Assembly (NCBI GenBank): GCA_943908405.1
Contig: CALTTE010000023.1
Span: 1 to 22,992 of the forward strand
Reading direction: 5' to 3'
DNA: 22,992 bases
DNA from: an uncultured Moraxella sp.
GTDB taxonomy: Bacteria; Pseudomonadota; Gammaproteobacteria; Pseudomonadales; Moraxellaceae
A program made the position numbers and the translations under genes. The notes below the pieces were generated by a model. It did not search any database. It was not told the DNA's origin and was given only the letters and a program-made list of their open reading frames with translations. Positions 14,448 through 22,548 of this stretch are shown piece by piece. Within the stretch, counting starts at the first letter, position 1, and every line of letters begins with the position of its first letter.

Positions 14448-15734
14448 TTAGCTGTCTATTTTTTCCTTTAATTCGTTTATTCTTTTTTTCCAGTTTTTAT
14501 TTTGGTTAATTTTTTCGCCCAAAAATCTGGGCAAATATGCCAAAAACATATCATAAACGGCTTGTATATCTTGCTTATCATCCCAAGTCATCGCCTCTTT
14601 ATAAATATCAGCAAATTCATAATGTTTGTCGTTAATTAGGGGTTTATAAGACATTGTGGGGGATTTTTTCTCCCATTTTTCTGGATTGTTGTCCAGATGA
14701 TATTTAAATTCTTCAATGAGCCTTTGATTGGGGCTTAGGTTTTGCATTTGTGCTTGTAGCTGTTGAAATTGTTCTTGCTCTTGTTGCTTTTCAAGGGCTT
14801 CTTGATAAGGGGCAAGCCGTTTATCATCCACCACAAAATAGCCATAACCGCTGCTGGATTTTGCCCCCAAGCCTTGTTCGTTAATGGCTTGTTTTAATAG
14901 TGTGCCAGCGTATTTTGCCCACGCCGACACGCCTTCAATCACAAAATAAAATCCGCCTTGTACCGCCAGTTGTTGGTTGGGAATGGGATTTTCAATGTCT
15001 AGGGCTTCTGTTAGCGAACCGTTATAATAATTTTGATGATGCACAGTAACCACCTCAGGGGCAAAGGGTCTGTTTTGCTCGCCTGTGGCTGGTGGTATCC
15101 ACCACGCATCGTGCCATATCAAATAGCCTGCGTTGGGGTCGTCGTCATCCGCCCCAAACAGCACGTCAATGATGGCTTTTTTGTCGTCATCAAATTGATA
15201 ATGTAAGGTTTCGTTGCCGTTTTTGTCGCGTCGTTTTTCAAAATCAATCTCGCCGTTGTCATTGCGTTTGGCGAATAACCGCTCGGTGTAGGCTCTTACT
15301 GCCCCTTTGACGCTAGAGCCTGCAATCATTGGCACGCCATAGCTGTGGTGGGTGCTAACGCCTGTTTCTAGCGTGCCGCCCAATGGCAAGCCTGTAAATA
15401 ATCTGCCTGTAATGCTTGCCCCAATCGCCACAAAATGGGCATTGTCGCTGGTGAGGGTGGTGTGTTTTAGCCAGCGTTTGAATGCCAAAAAGTACAGCTC
15501 GCTTGCTTGCACAGCGGTGATTTTTTCAATCAACTCCTGTTTAATTGTTTTTTTGCCCTCTTTAATTGCTTTATCCCGTTCATCTTTGCTCTGCCATTTG
15601 TTTAAGCCACGTTGTATTAATAACCCTGCATTGGGACGGTACTTATCAATAAAGGATATATCGTCAAATAAAGCGTTCTGCAATAATTCATTTAAATCAA
15701 CACGCATCAGCTCTGTTGTTTTATTCTCTGCCAT
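14448..15734 (-). CDS. cmr6: Type III-B RAMP protein Cmr6, with long C-terminal extension
   Basis: A 428-residue Cmr6, a cap subunit of the Cmr backbone near the 3' end of the crRNA. The RAMP core has IGASITGRLFTGLPLGG near 104-120, the glycine motif GSSVKGAVRAY at 139-149 and the second glycine loop GLGAKSSSGYGYF at 288-300. After about residue 305 comes an unrelated extension of some 120 residues. It opens with a Gln/Glu-rich coiled coil (310-332) and continues with a charged helical domain ending KNWKKRINELKEKIDS. Typical Cmr6 proteins end soon after the second glycine loop. Its ATG overlaps the cmr5 stop (TAATG), with AAGGGG ahead, so translation is coupled. Confidence 0.92.
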   Translation of the reverse strand: MAENKTTELMRVDLNELLQNALFDDISFIDKYRPNAGLLIQRGLNKWQSKDERDKAIKEGKKTIKQELIEKITAVQASELYFLAFKRWLKHTTLTSDNAHFVAIGASITGRLFTGLPLGGTLETGVSTHHSYGVPMIAGSSVKGAVRAYTERLFAKRNDNGEIDFEKRRDKNGNETLHYQFDDDKKAIIDVLFGADDDDPNAGYLIWHDAWWIPPATGEQNRPFAPEVVTVHHQNYYNGSLTEALDIENPIPNQQLAVQGGFYFVIEGVSAWAKYAGTLLKQAINEQGLGAKSSSGYGYFVVDDKRLAPYQEALEKQQEQEQFQQLQAQMQNLSPNQRLIEEFKYHLDNNPEKWEKKSPTMSYKPLINDKHYEFADIYKEAMTWDDKQDIQAVYDMFLAYLPRFLGEKINQNKNWKKRINELKEKIDS

Positions 15735-16090
15735 TATGCTTCCCCTTCTTTCTTCAGCAAGGCTTGGGTATAGCGTTTAAGCCAGCTTGCCGCTTCAATG
15801 GCGTTACGAGTGAGCAGCTGATACTTGGTGATGTCTGATTGCAACAGTTCATCGTGCAATCGCTGCACCGTTTGATACCCCAAAAGTTGGCTGATATGCT
15901 CTGCCAGAGTTAGATGTTCTTTTTCGCCTTTGGCTCTTAAAAACCCCACCGCTTGCACCAAGCCAGATTGCAAAATCATTGTGGGAAAATTTAGGGCAAG
16001 GGTGCGGTATTGGGTTTCTATGTCGGTATTTTTTATGGCATTAACCAATGGATAGGCTTTTTCGGCATGGTCTTTAGAACGGATTTTCAT
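15734..16090 (-). CDS. cmr5: Type III-B small subunit Cmr5
   Basis: A helical protein of 118 residues starting MKIRSKDHAEKAYPLV, as Cmr5 proteins do (often MKTR...A..AY). It forms the minor filament of the Cmr complex and holds the target RNA alongside Cmr4. An upstream in-frame ATG at 16108 would add six residues (MVRANN) and overlap cmr4. The ATG at 16090 is preferred because it follows the cmr4 stop by one base, has GAGGG 8 nt ahead and matches the family start. The gene ends in a TAATG overlap with cmr6. Confidence 0.9.
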   Translation of the reverse strand: MKIRSKDHAEKAYPLVNAIKNTDIETQYRTLALNFPTMILQSGLVQAVGFLRAKGEKEHLTLAEHISQLLGYQTVQRLHDELLQSDITKYQLLTRNAIEAASWLKRYTQALLKKEGEA

Positions 16091-16091
16091 A

Positions 16092-16949
16092 TTATTTGCC
16101 CTCACCAATCAACAAACGACACAAGCCACGCCCAACCGTGTGTTTGCCGCCAATTTGCAAAGACGTTTCCGCTTGGGGTAGTAAAGATAACAGTTCATCG
16201 GCTTTTTTACCGCTTTTGTCTCGTGCATCACTCACCCCAATCACGCCCCACAGTACGCTATCGGCAGGCAGATTTTCTTCTGTCCACAACGCCCCATTTT
16301 TAACCACTCGTGTGGCGCGGTCAATGCGAATGCGAGTGCGAATCTCGGTGGCGGTGTCTGCCAAAAATGAAAACACACTGTCAGGCAAAATCACAAAACG
16401 GCTTTTAACGGCTGTTTGCCAGTCTTCATTATCGGCAACGCTTTGGGGGTACAACTGCTCGGTGATTTGGGTTGCCCATTGTTCAGCCATAGGGTTGGCT
16501 TTGGCGTTAATGTCCAAATCTTCTAAGGCAATTTTATCGCCAATCAATAACGCACTGTCATTTGTCACATAGGCGGTTTTATCAAGGTTATCAACCTTTA
16601 AATCCAGCCTTAAATCTCTTTTGTATTGACGCAAAATAAAAGGGCAAGTGGCATAAGCAACCGTGCCAGCAAATGAGCGAATGGGCAACAGCAACAACTG
16701 GGCATCACCAAAAGCAATGGCACTGGCGTGGTCGGCGTTGTCGGTTTTGCCAAATAAGGTGTTGATGTTTTCTTTGCCGATTTTGTCCGCCCATTCATCA
16801 CGCAACACGCCCTTAAGTCCAGAACCGGGTACAATGGGCAAATTGGTGGCTTTAGCCCGAGCAATGGGTAAATCCACCACACCCACGCCTTGACCTGTGC
16901 CAACGTGTAGGGCAGAGAGATTTTGTAGGTGAAAAATAACGTTTTGCAT
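16092..16949 (-). CDS. cmr4: Type III-B backbone RAMP nuclease Cmr4
   Basis: A 285-residue Cmr4, the repeated backbone subunit that cuts target RNA every six nucleotides. The thumb loop HVGTGQGVGVVDLPIAR carries Asp26, equivalent to the catalytic aspartate known in Pyrococcus Cmr4. The glycine-rich motifs are VPGSGLKGVLRDEW (40-53) and LQIGGKHTVGRGLCR near the end. The length is typical and all key motifs are intact, so target-RNA slicing should be active. AAAGGAT precedes the ATG. The 60-bp gap after cmr3 is one of the larger ones inside the cmr block; no promoter was seen in it. Confidence 0.94.
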   Translation of the reverse strand: MQNVIFHLQNLSALHVGTGQGVGVVDLPIARAKATNLPIVPGSGLKGVLRDEWADKIGKENINTLFGKTDNADHASAIAFGDAQLLLLPIRSFAGTVAYATCPFILRQYKRDLRLDLKVDNLDKTAYVTNDSALLIGDKIALEDLDINAKANPMAEQWATQITEQLYPQSVADNEDWQTAVKSRFVILPDSVFSFLADTATEIRTRIRIDRATRVVKNGALWTEENLPADSVLWGVIGVSDARDKSGKKADELLSLLPQAETSLQIGGKHTVGRGLCRLLIGEGK

Positions 16950-17009
16950 AATAAATCCTTTGGTTTTGAAATTTAAGGTTTTTAAGTTTAATTGGTTTGG
17001 TGGTTTAAG

Positions 17010-18284
17010 TTAATGGTTTATTGGTGGGACATAAGGGGCAACCAACGCCAAGCCAAAACCGTCATTTTGGTCATAGTCATTATCCGCCAGCGATTGATGC
17101 AACCGTTCAAGTGTGGTTAAGTCCATTGGCTCAAGCAGTTTAAACCAATACACCGACCCTGCCGCTACCGCCTTGCGATTGGCTTTAGGTTGCCACAGCA
17201 GACTGTCCCAACCAGACACAGGTTGCCAACGCTCAATGGCGGCGGCAAGCAATTGTACGCTAAGCGTGCTATTGGGTAATTTGCCTTGTATGGTTTGAGC
17301 TTGCTCGGTTTGGTTTTGCTTCGCTTGGTCTTGCTCATTGTTATTAAGCTTGTTATTAAGCCAAGCAGGGCAATAGCCATTGTTAAAAATCACAGGGGTG
17401 ATAAAGGTCAGCGAAAAACCGCCTGCGTTGTTGATTTTATCCACGTCATTTTGTGTCGGTTTGGGCAAGCACTTGCCTGTTAATGGCAAAAATTGCGACA
17501 ACCGCCGTTCTCCACCAAACGTCGCCCAGTCGTTTGATAACTCTTGCTCGCTTAGCACCACAAAACCCAACCGCTTATCATCAAAGCCACGCTTACCAAT
17601 GGCGTCCGCTTGGCAGGCTTGATAGCCCAAATCATAGCTGGCGGTTTGGAACAATTTGCCGTCTTCACTTGTTCGGCTGTCATCATCTAGGGCGACGTGG
17701 GTGCGTGTGTCGGTGGGAATGCTTGCCAAACCATTGGTGTTGACCGTTTCATAATCCAAGTTTTCGCCTTGTTGCCAACGTTTGACATCGCTTAGCGTCC
17801 AAAAATTCGCCCCAGCTTTGGGCTTGCCTTTGACCGTAAGCGGTTGCCCATTTTCGTCCACCGTCTGCACATACAACAAACCACTTGGCAAATCACTGCC
17901 ACAATCTTCATCAAAAGCTTGCGGAGCAAGGCGGATAAGCTTCATCTCGCCATTTTCATCTTCAATATATAAGCTGTTGGCAGGTTTGGGGAGCAGCATC
18001 TCTACCTTGTCCACGTTGCCAGTCGCCAACGCATCATCACCATAACGCACCAAATACACGCCACAGCTTTTGATGTTTAATAACGCTTGATAGTCTTTAT
18101 CTTTTAAATCACAGCGATTTTTATCAAAATTACTTTTGCCTTGGGCAATGCTTAAAGAGCGGATTAACCCTGCCCCTGCACTAGGCAAGGGAAAATTGAC
18201 ATCTTTGGCAGACGATTGAGCGGTAAAAGGCTTGCCAGAGCGAAATACCAACGGGGCAAGTGAATGAATTAAATAACTGTGCAT
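17010..18284 (-). CDS. cmr3: Type III-B RAMP protein Cmr3
   Basis: About 424 residues, starting MHSYLIHSLAPLVFRSGKPF, the standard Cmr3 opening. Cmr3 binds Cmr2 and caps the 5' tag end of the crRNA. Later landmarks are FPLPSAGAGLIRS, FGGERRLSQFLPL and GGFSLTFITPVIF, followed by a low-complexity Gln/Asn-rich insertion (NNNEQDQAKQNQTEQAQ) before the final helical part. The frame is open 14 codons further upstream, but the ATG at 18284 shares a base with the cmr2 stop (TAATG), has GGAGAAGG ahead and matches the family start. Confidence 0.92.
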   Translation of the reverse strand: MHSYLIHSLAPLVFRSGKPFTAQSSAKDVNFPLPSAGAGLIRSLSIAQGKSNFDKNRCDLKDKDYQALLNIKSCGVYLVRYGDDALATGNVDKVEMLLPKPANSLYIEDENGEMKLIRLAPQAFDEDCGSDLPSGLLYVQTVDENGQPLTVKGKPKAGANFWTLSDVKRWQQGENLDYETVNTNGLASIPTDTRTHVALDDDSRTSEDGKLFQTASYDLGYQACQADAIGKRGFDDKRLGFVVLSEQELSNDWATFGGERRLSQFLPLTGKCLPKPTQNDVDKINNAGGFSLTFITPVIFNNGYCPAWLNNKLNNNEQDQAKQNQTEQAQTIQGKLPNSTLSVQLLAAAIERWQPVSGWDSLLWQPKANRKAVAAGSVYWFKLLEPMDLTTLERLHQSLADNDYDQNDGFGLALVAPYVPPINH

Positions 18285-20209
18285 TAGCCTTCTCCCAAGT
18301 CTTTTTGTGTTTTTGCCACCAGCCAACGAGCAACAATCAGCTCATCCGCCAGTTTGTCCAAACCGATTTGCTCGCCACGTTTTTTTAAAGCGTCAATAAT
18401 CGTGCTGTCAATTTCTTTGCCCTTATCGGTACGCACCTGTTTAAGCAGGCGTGTTAATTCCGCCAACTGAATATTGGCACGTAAATCCTTGTTATCGCCC
18501 TGATTGTCGCCCTGATTGTCGCCTTGGTTATTGCCATTGGGGTCAATGCCCAAATGCTTGGTACGCAAAACAATGCCCCGAATGTCATACGCCACCCCTT
18601 TGGGCAAGGCTTGATTTTGATACCATTTTTGAGCCTTTTTAAACTCTGCCAAACCTTGTTCATCGTCCCAGCGATAACGCAACTTAATCTGTGAACCGCC
18701 ACGCACCGATAACAACACCCCCAACGCATTACGGCGTTGCTCTTTATCGTCTGTTTTGGCGATATGGTCGCCTTTGGCGTGCTTTTCGGCCGCCAATGCC
18801 AGCTCACGAATCACCCCAAATGGCGTCATCAAATGACAAATCGCCAACCCCACCGACAACGTGGGCGGATTTTTGGCTTTTAAATCTTCTGCCACCGTTG
18901 ACAAACTGTCTTTAAACAATTTTTGCAACGCCTCGCTACAGTCAACCGCTTGATTGAGTGGCACAAAGCCCAACACGTCATCACCGCCAGCATAAATGCA
19001 ATGTCCGCTGTACTTTTTCATCGTGTCCGCCACTTGACTGGCAAACTTAGACAAAGCTTCGGTAATGGCTTGGTGTTGTGTTTTGGTGGTCGCTTTGTCC
19101 AACAGCTCGCCCATACGGTCACCGTCCGCCTGCAACAGCACCCCATAAGGGCAAGGCTCGCCGTATTGTCGCCACAGCGGACGCAAAGCGGTTTGTAACG
19201 CTTTTAAAGCATTTTCAATTAACAAGGCTTGGTTGGCATCTTCCTTTTTAAAATCATTGTTTTCAATAATGGCACGCTCAAGCCTTGACGGATAAAGCAG
19301 TTGGGCATCATAGGCAAAATTGGCATAGGTTTTGTCATTGCCTGTAACCCGTGTGGCAACCCCTAATCTAACCAGCTCCTTATAACAAGCTTCAATATCC
19401 GCCAAAGCGTTGGCATTGTCATTGAATACCTCATTAAGCCAAGCATGGGCGGTAATGCGACTAAAAGGGGTAAATTGCTCGGCTTTTTCATCAAATCCCA
19501 AGCGTTTCACCACACCAATCAAATCCAATTGCTCTGCTTGTGATAAGGACAGTTTTTGCCGTAAGCCATTTTTTAATTGCTCTTCTTCTTGCAATACTGT
19601 CTCACGCATACCGTCCAGCGACGATTTGGGCAACATATAATCATTATCATAGGGACAATTGATGTTGGCATTAAAATCACGGGTTGCCTTACGACTGGCA
19701 AGCACACGCCCCACCTTGTCCACCGCAATTTCATAACCTGTCAGATTTTTTGTCTCGCCATTGATTTCTACAGTTTTATCTTCAGCTATTTTTGCCCACG
19801 CTACTTGAATCTCCAGATAATCGTCAATTTGTTTATTCCAAATCTTTTGGCGAAGCTGATTTTTATAATGCCCCAAATCTTCAAACACTCGCTCGGCTTC
19901 ACGGCGAAAACGGTTTTGCGTGGCGGTTTTGGCGTTGTTAATGATTATTGGTAACGCATCTTGATTGTCCACCTTAACCACCGCTTGGATTTTATTACCC
20001 ACCGAAAAGGTGGAATTTTCTTTTAACAACGCTTCATCTTGAACAAACGGAAAAATCAAGTCCGCCCCTTGTTCCTTTAAACTTTTGGCACAGGCTTTGG
20101 CAAGCTCAGACAACAGCCAAGAACCGCTCCACAAATCACGGCTGCGGCGAGCCGCTGCAATCATCGTCTGCACGGGTCCAACTGAAAAGGTAATCAAATA
20201 CTCAGTCAT
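18284..20209 (-). CDS. cmr2: Type III-B Cas10 (Cmr2), cyclase active, HD domain absent
   Basis: About 641 residues. The protein begins directly with the Cmr2 palm-side region (YLITFSVGPVQTMIAAARRSRDLW), without the N-terminal HD nuclease domain found in longer Cas10 proteins. The cyclase palm has LLQADGDRMGEL near 360-370 and the catalytic YAGGDDVLGF with GGDD at 409-412, so it should make cyclic oligoadenylates when target RNA is bound. HD-dependent DNase activity is not expected. Residues 560-575 contain NQGD three times, coded by a 12-bp tandem repeat. Two adjacent ATGs exist; AAGGA lies 3 nt from the first (20212) and 6 nt from the second (20209), so the second is preferred. cmr3 overlaps its stop. 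Confidence 0.95.
   Translation of the reverse strand: MTEYLITFSVGPVQTMIAAARRSRDLWSGSWLLSELAKACAKSLKEQGADLIFPFVQDEALLKENSTFSVGNKIQAVVKVDNQDALPIIINNAKTATQNRFRREAERVFEDLGHYKNQLRQKIWNKQIDDYLEIQVAWAKIAEDKTVEINGETKNLTGYEIAVDKVGRVLASRKATRDFNANINCPYDNDYMLPKSSLDGMRETVLQEEEQLKNGLRQKLSLSQAEQLDLIGVVKRLGFDEKAEQFTPFSRITAHAWLNEVFNDNANALADIEACYKELVRLGVATRVTGNDKTYANFAYDAQLLYPSRLERAIIENNDFKKEDANQALLIENALKALQTALRPLWRQYGEPCPYGVLLQADGDRMGELLDKATTKTQHQAITEALSKFASQVADTMKKYSGHCIYAGGDDVLGFVPLNQAVDCSEALQKLFKDSLSTVAEDLKAKNPPTLSVGLAICHLMTPFGVIRELALAAEKHAKGDHIAKTDDKEQRRNALGVLLSVRGGSQIKLRYRWDDEQGLAEFKKAQKWYQNQALPKGVAYDIRGIVLRTKHLGIDPNGNNQGDNQGDNQGDNKDLRANIQLAELTRLLKQVRTDKGKEIDSTIIDALKKRGEQIGLDKLADELIVARWLVAKTQKDLGEG
18485..18532. 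repeat. 12-bp tandem repeat inside cmr2
   Basis: The + strand unit gccctgattgtc occurs exactly at 18497-18508 and 18509-18520, with diverged copies on both sides. It encodes the NQGD repeats near residue 565 of Cmr2. Copy-number change would stay in frame. Confidence 0.9.
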
Positions 20210-20244
20210 CATTATTCCTTGTTATTGGTTTTTATTGGCACATT

Positions 20245-21465
20245 TTATTGGGCAAAATAATGCAAAAATGCCTGTAAAGGGTCGCCACCGCCATTGTCGG
20301 CAATCGGTTTAATGTCGGTTGCCTTATCCGCTTGCCAAATGGGATATGTATTGTTGTTTAATACAACTTTCATCTGCAAAATATCCTTATAAGGCAAGAC
20401 CAATGCCGTTGCCTTCCAAAGCTTATTGCCTTTGCTGTCTTTTCCTGCATAAGTAGGACGCAACAGTAAAGGACTTGCCAAACGCTCACCAATGCTGGGC
20501 TCAACCGTGGCATTAACCGCTTCTTCTTGATAAGAATGAAATAAAACAGGCAAGCCGAACACCGCTCTGGGGAAAATATTGCCTGCTTTGTGTTCTGGCT
20601 GATGTCTTGGGTCAAATTGCAAATTTTTTTGTATGCGTCTTAACGCATCAGGCTCAGGCCAGCGACTGCGTCCAGGATGATTATTCTGCCCATAATTGCG
20701 ACCAGTACCTGCTTGTTGGCGAAAATCGGATAATTTTTGTACAGCGGTTTCTAAAGCGGTTAGGGGATTGGTTGTTGCTTGCTTTTGCACCAATTGACAA
20801 TTTGCCAATGCCACCTCTTTATCGCTCAAAATCTCACAAATTTGCGGATAATCAGGGCAACCGCTCACGTGTACCGCCCCCAATCCTTTACGAGAACGAA
20901 AACCCAGCCCACCAAAATTCGCCCACCATTGCAAGGTTTCTATCACCTGCTGTTTTTGCTCTTTGCTGATCGTCGGCAAAAAAGCAAAGGACATCTCCCA
21001 AGTAATGCCGTCAGAATTAAGCAGTTTATGTGGATTGGTTTGGTGGTTTTCGGCGTTATAAGCGGTAAAAAGCACATATTTAAGATTTCTTAAAAGTCTA
21101 TCATCATACTTAATTAACTTATCTTTATGGACAGTTGGCATTTTGTCAATTTTAAGCAGCACCTTGCTCGCCTTACCCTCATCACCACCACTATTCATAC
21201 CGCCCCAAAGGTTGGTCTCGGCTTTTCGGATATCGTCTAGCCGCCATTTATGCTTGGCCAAAAGTCGCCACCAAAACCGCAATGCCCCACGAATACTCAT
21301 CGCACGAATGGGCATTTTGTTATCCACCGTTGCCGATACCACCCCACCGCCATACATCGGCGTAACCAGCTCACAATGCAGGGTGTGCCAAGGCGTGATT
21401 GCAATTTCTGGTAAGTCATCAATACTGATGGACATTTTTTCTTGATTACTTGGGTCTCGTAACAT
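20245..21465 (-). CDS. cmr1: Type III-B RAMP protein Cmr1
   Basis: A 406-residue Cmr1 with two RAMP-like parts. The first has TPMYGGGVVSATVD and the signature IRGALRFWWRLLA (58-70), then WGGMNSGGDEGKAS. The glycine loop FGGLGFRSRKGLGAV lies near 190-205. GRSRWPEPDALRR and RAVFGLPVLF mark the second half. Cmr1 caps the filament at the 3' end of the crRNA and helps capture target RNA. The ATG at 21465 follows the previous gene by nine bases and uses AAAGGATT, which overlaps that gene's stop codon. A second Met at residue 11 has a much weaker site. Confidence 0.93.
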   Translation of the reverse strand: MLRDPSNQEKMSISIDDLPEIAITPWHTLHCELVTPMYGGGVVSATVDNKMPIRAMSIRGALRFWWRLLAKHKWRLDDIRKAETNLWGGMNSGGDEGKASKVLLKIDKMPTVHKDKLIKYDDRLLRNLKYVLFTAYNAENHQTNPHKLLNSDGITWEMSFAFLPTISKEQKQQVIETLQWWANFGGLGFRSRKGLGAVHVSGCPDYPQICEILSDKEVALANCQLVQKQATTNPLTALETAVQKLSDFRQQAGTGRNYGQNNHPGRSRWPEPDALRRIQKNLQFDPRHQPEHKAGNIFPRAVFGLPVLFHSYQEEAVNATVEPSIGERLASPLLLRPTYAGKDSKGNKLWKATALVLPYKDILQMKVVLNNNTYPIWQADKATDIKPIADNGGGDPLQAFLHYFAQ

Positions 21466-21474
21466 AGCAATCCT

Positions 21475-22548
21475 TTAATTGTCAATTGTAATTTGAGATA
21501 AATCCAAAACAATAGTATAACCGAGTTTTTGCGATTGAATACTAATTTTTTCAGTAATTTTGATACCGAAGGTTTGTTTAAATTTCTTTTTCATCGTAGA
21601 CAAGGCAGTACTCATATAACTGTTATCCACCACCACATCGTCTTTATTTTTGTACTTGCCATAAATTTGATTGAATAATTGTTGGTGTGGCACATCAATA
21701 CAATCGCCGTCTATCTCTTTGGACGGGTAGTAAAGCCACTCGCCCTGTATTTTAAGCCTTACCGCCAGCAGATATAAGCTAAACTCTTTCGGTGATAGCT
21801 TACAAATTTTATCATCAATAATAACTAGACGTTTTCGTACATCTAAATGAATATGCAAGTTTTGCAAATTTTTATTCATCAGTGCAACAACGGTAGAAAA
21901 ATTTTGCTGAGCGATAATATCGTTTTGATTAATTAATGCACGCATTCGCACAAAAGGAATTTCTGCCAGCCAAATTTGAGCATCTTTGGCATTTAGGCGT
22001 TTATCGGTATTTCTTTGTGTTACAAAATAATCACTTGGCGTGGGATAATAAAAATTACTCGCACTTTCAAAATCACTTTCCACCAATACGTGCGATAAGC
22101 GGTCTTGATAGCGACCATAAAGCGATAATGCATATCCTGCATAAAATCCCATCGTTTTACGTCCACCAGCAATAGAGACGTGCAACGCTATCTTGTCATC
22201 TTGAGTAAACTCTTGTATTTTAGCACAAATCGCGTTGGCTGCAAGTTCATTATCGGGTGGCGTCTTTAAATCTTTTAAAGCAACGTCATTATCTATAATT
22301 AAATGCAAATGTTGAATGGCAAATTGCACATTTGCCAAAACAGGATAATCATTTTTTATTTTAGTAAAAATTCCTTCATCAAATAAACGTGCCCGAATTT
22401 GGTCTGAACCATCAGCGGTGGTTAAAACGTGAATTTCATCAGGAATCCAAGGCGTTTCTCGTTTTGGGTCGCAAGCCAATGCCCAAAGTGTTTCAGTGAT
22501 AATTTGTGGGGTCATACCTGTGACTAAAAATAAAATATTGCGATACAC
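21475..22548 (-). CDS. CARF protein, NE0113 family, with winged-helix-like C-terminus
   Basis: A 357-residue protein opening with the NE0113-family CARF signature NILFLVTGMTPQIITETLWAL, then PDEIHVLTT and the ligand loop HVSIAGGRKTMGFY (123-136). The first 200 residues match the family that databases name a CRISPR ring nuclease (TIGR02584). From about 235 to 350 the sequence reads like an OmpR/PhoB-type winged helix: LVIIDDKICKLSPKEFSLYLL, then YMSTALSTMKKKFKQTF and IQSQKLGYTIVLD. The start is GTG, with AGAGG about 6 nt upstream; no ATG fits the conserved N-terminus. It is the first gene of the cmr block, nine bases before cmr1. Ring nuclease, transcription regulator or both remain possible. 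Confidence 0.85.
   Translation of the reverse strand: MYRNILFLVTGMTPQIITETLWALACDPKRETPWIPDEIHVLTTADGSDQIRARLFDEGIFTKIKNDYPVLANVQFAIQHLHLIIDNDVALKDLKTPPDNELAANAICAKIQEFTQDDKIALHVSIAGGRKTMGFYAGYALSLYGRYQDRLSHVLVESDFESASNFYYPTPSDYFVTQRNTDKRLNAKDAQIWLAEIPFVRMRALINQNDIIAQQNFSTVVALMNKNLQNLHIHLDVRKRLVIIDDKICKLSPKEFSLYLLAVRLKIQGEWLYYPSKEIDGDCIDVPHQQLFNQIYGKYKNKDDVVVDNSYMSTALSTMKKKFKQTFGIKITEKISIQSQKLGYTIVLDLSQITIDN

Noticed and set aside
16096..17743. Several open + strand frames of 60-160 residues opposite cmr3, cmr4 and cmr5
   Set aside because: They are shadows of well-supported - strand cmr genes, without ribosome binding sites or family features.
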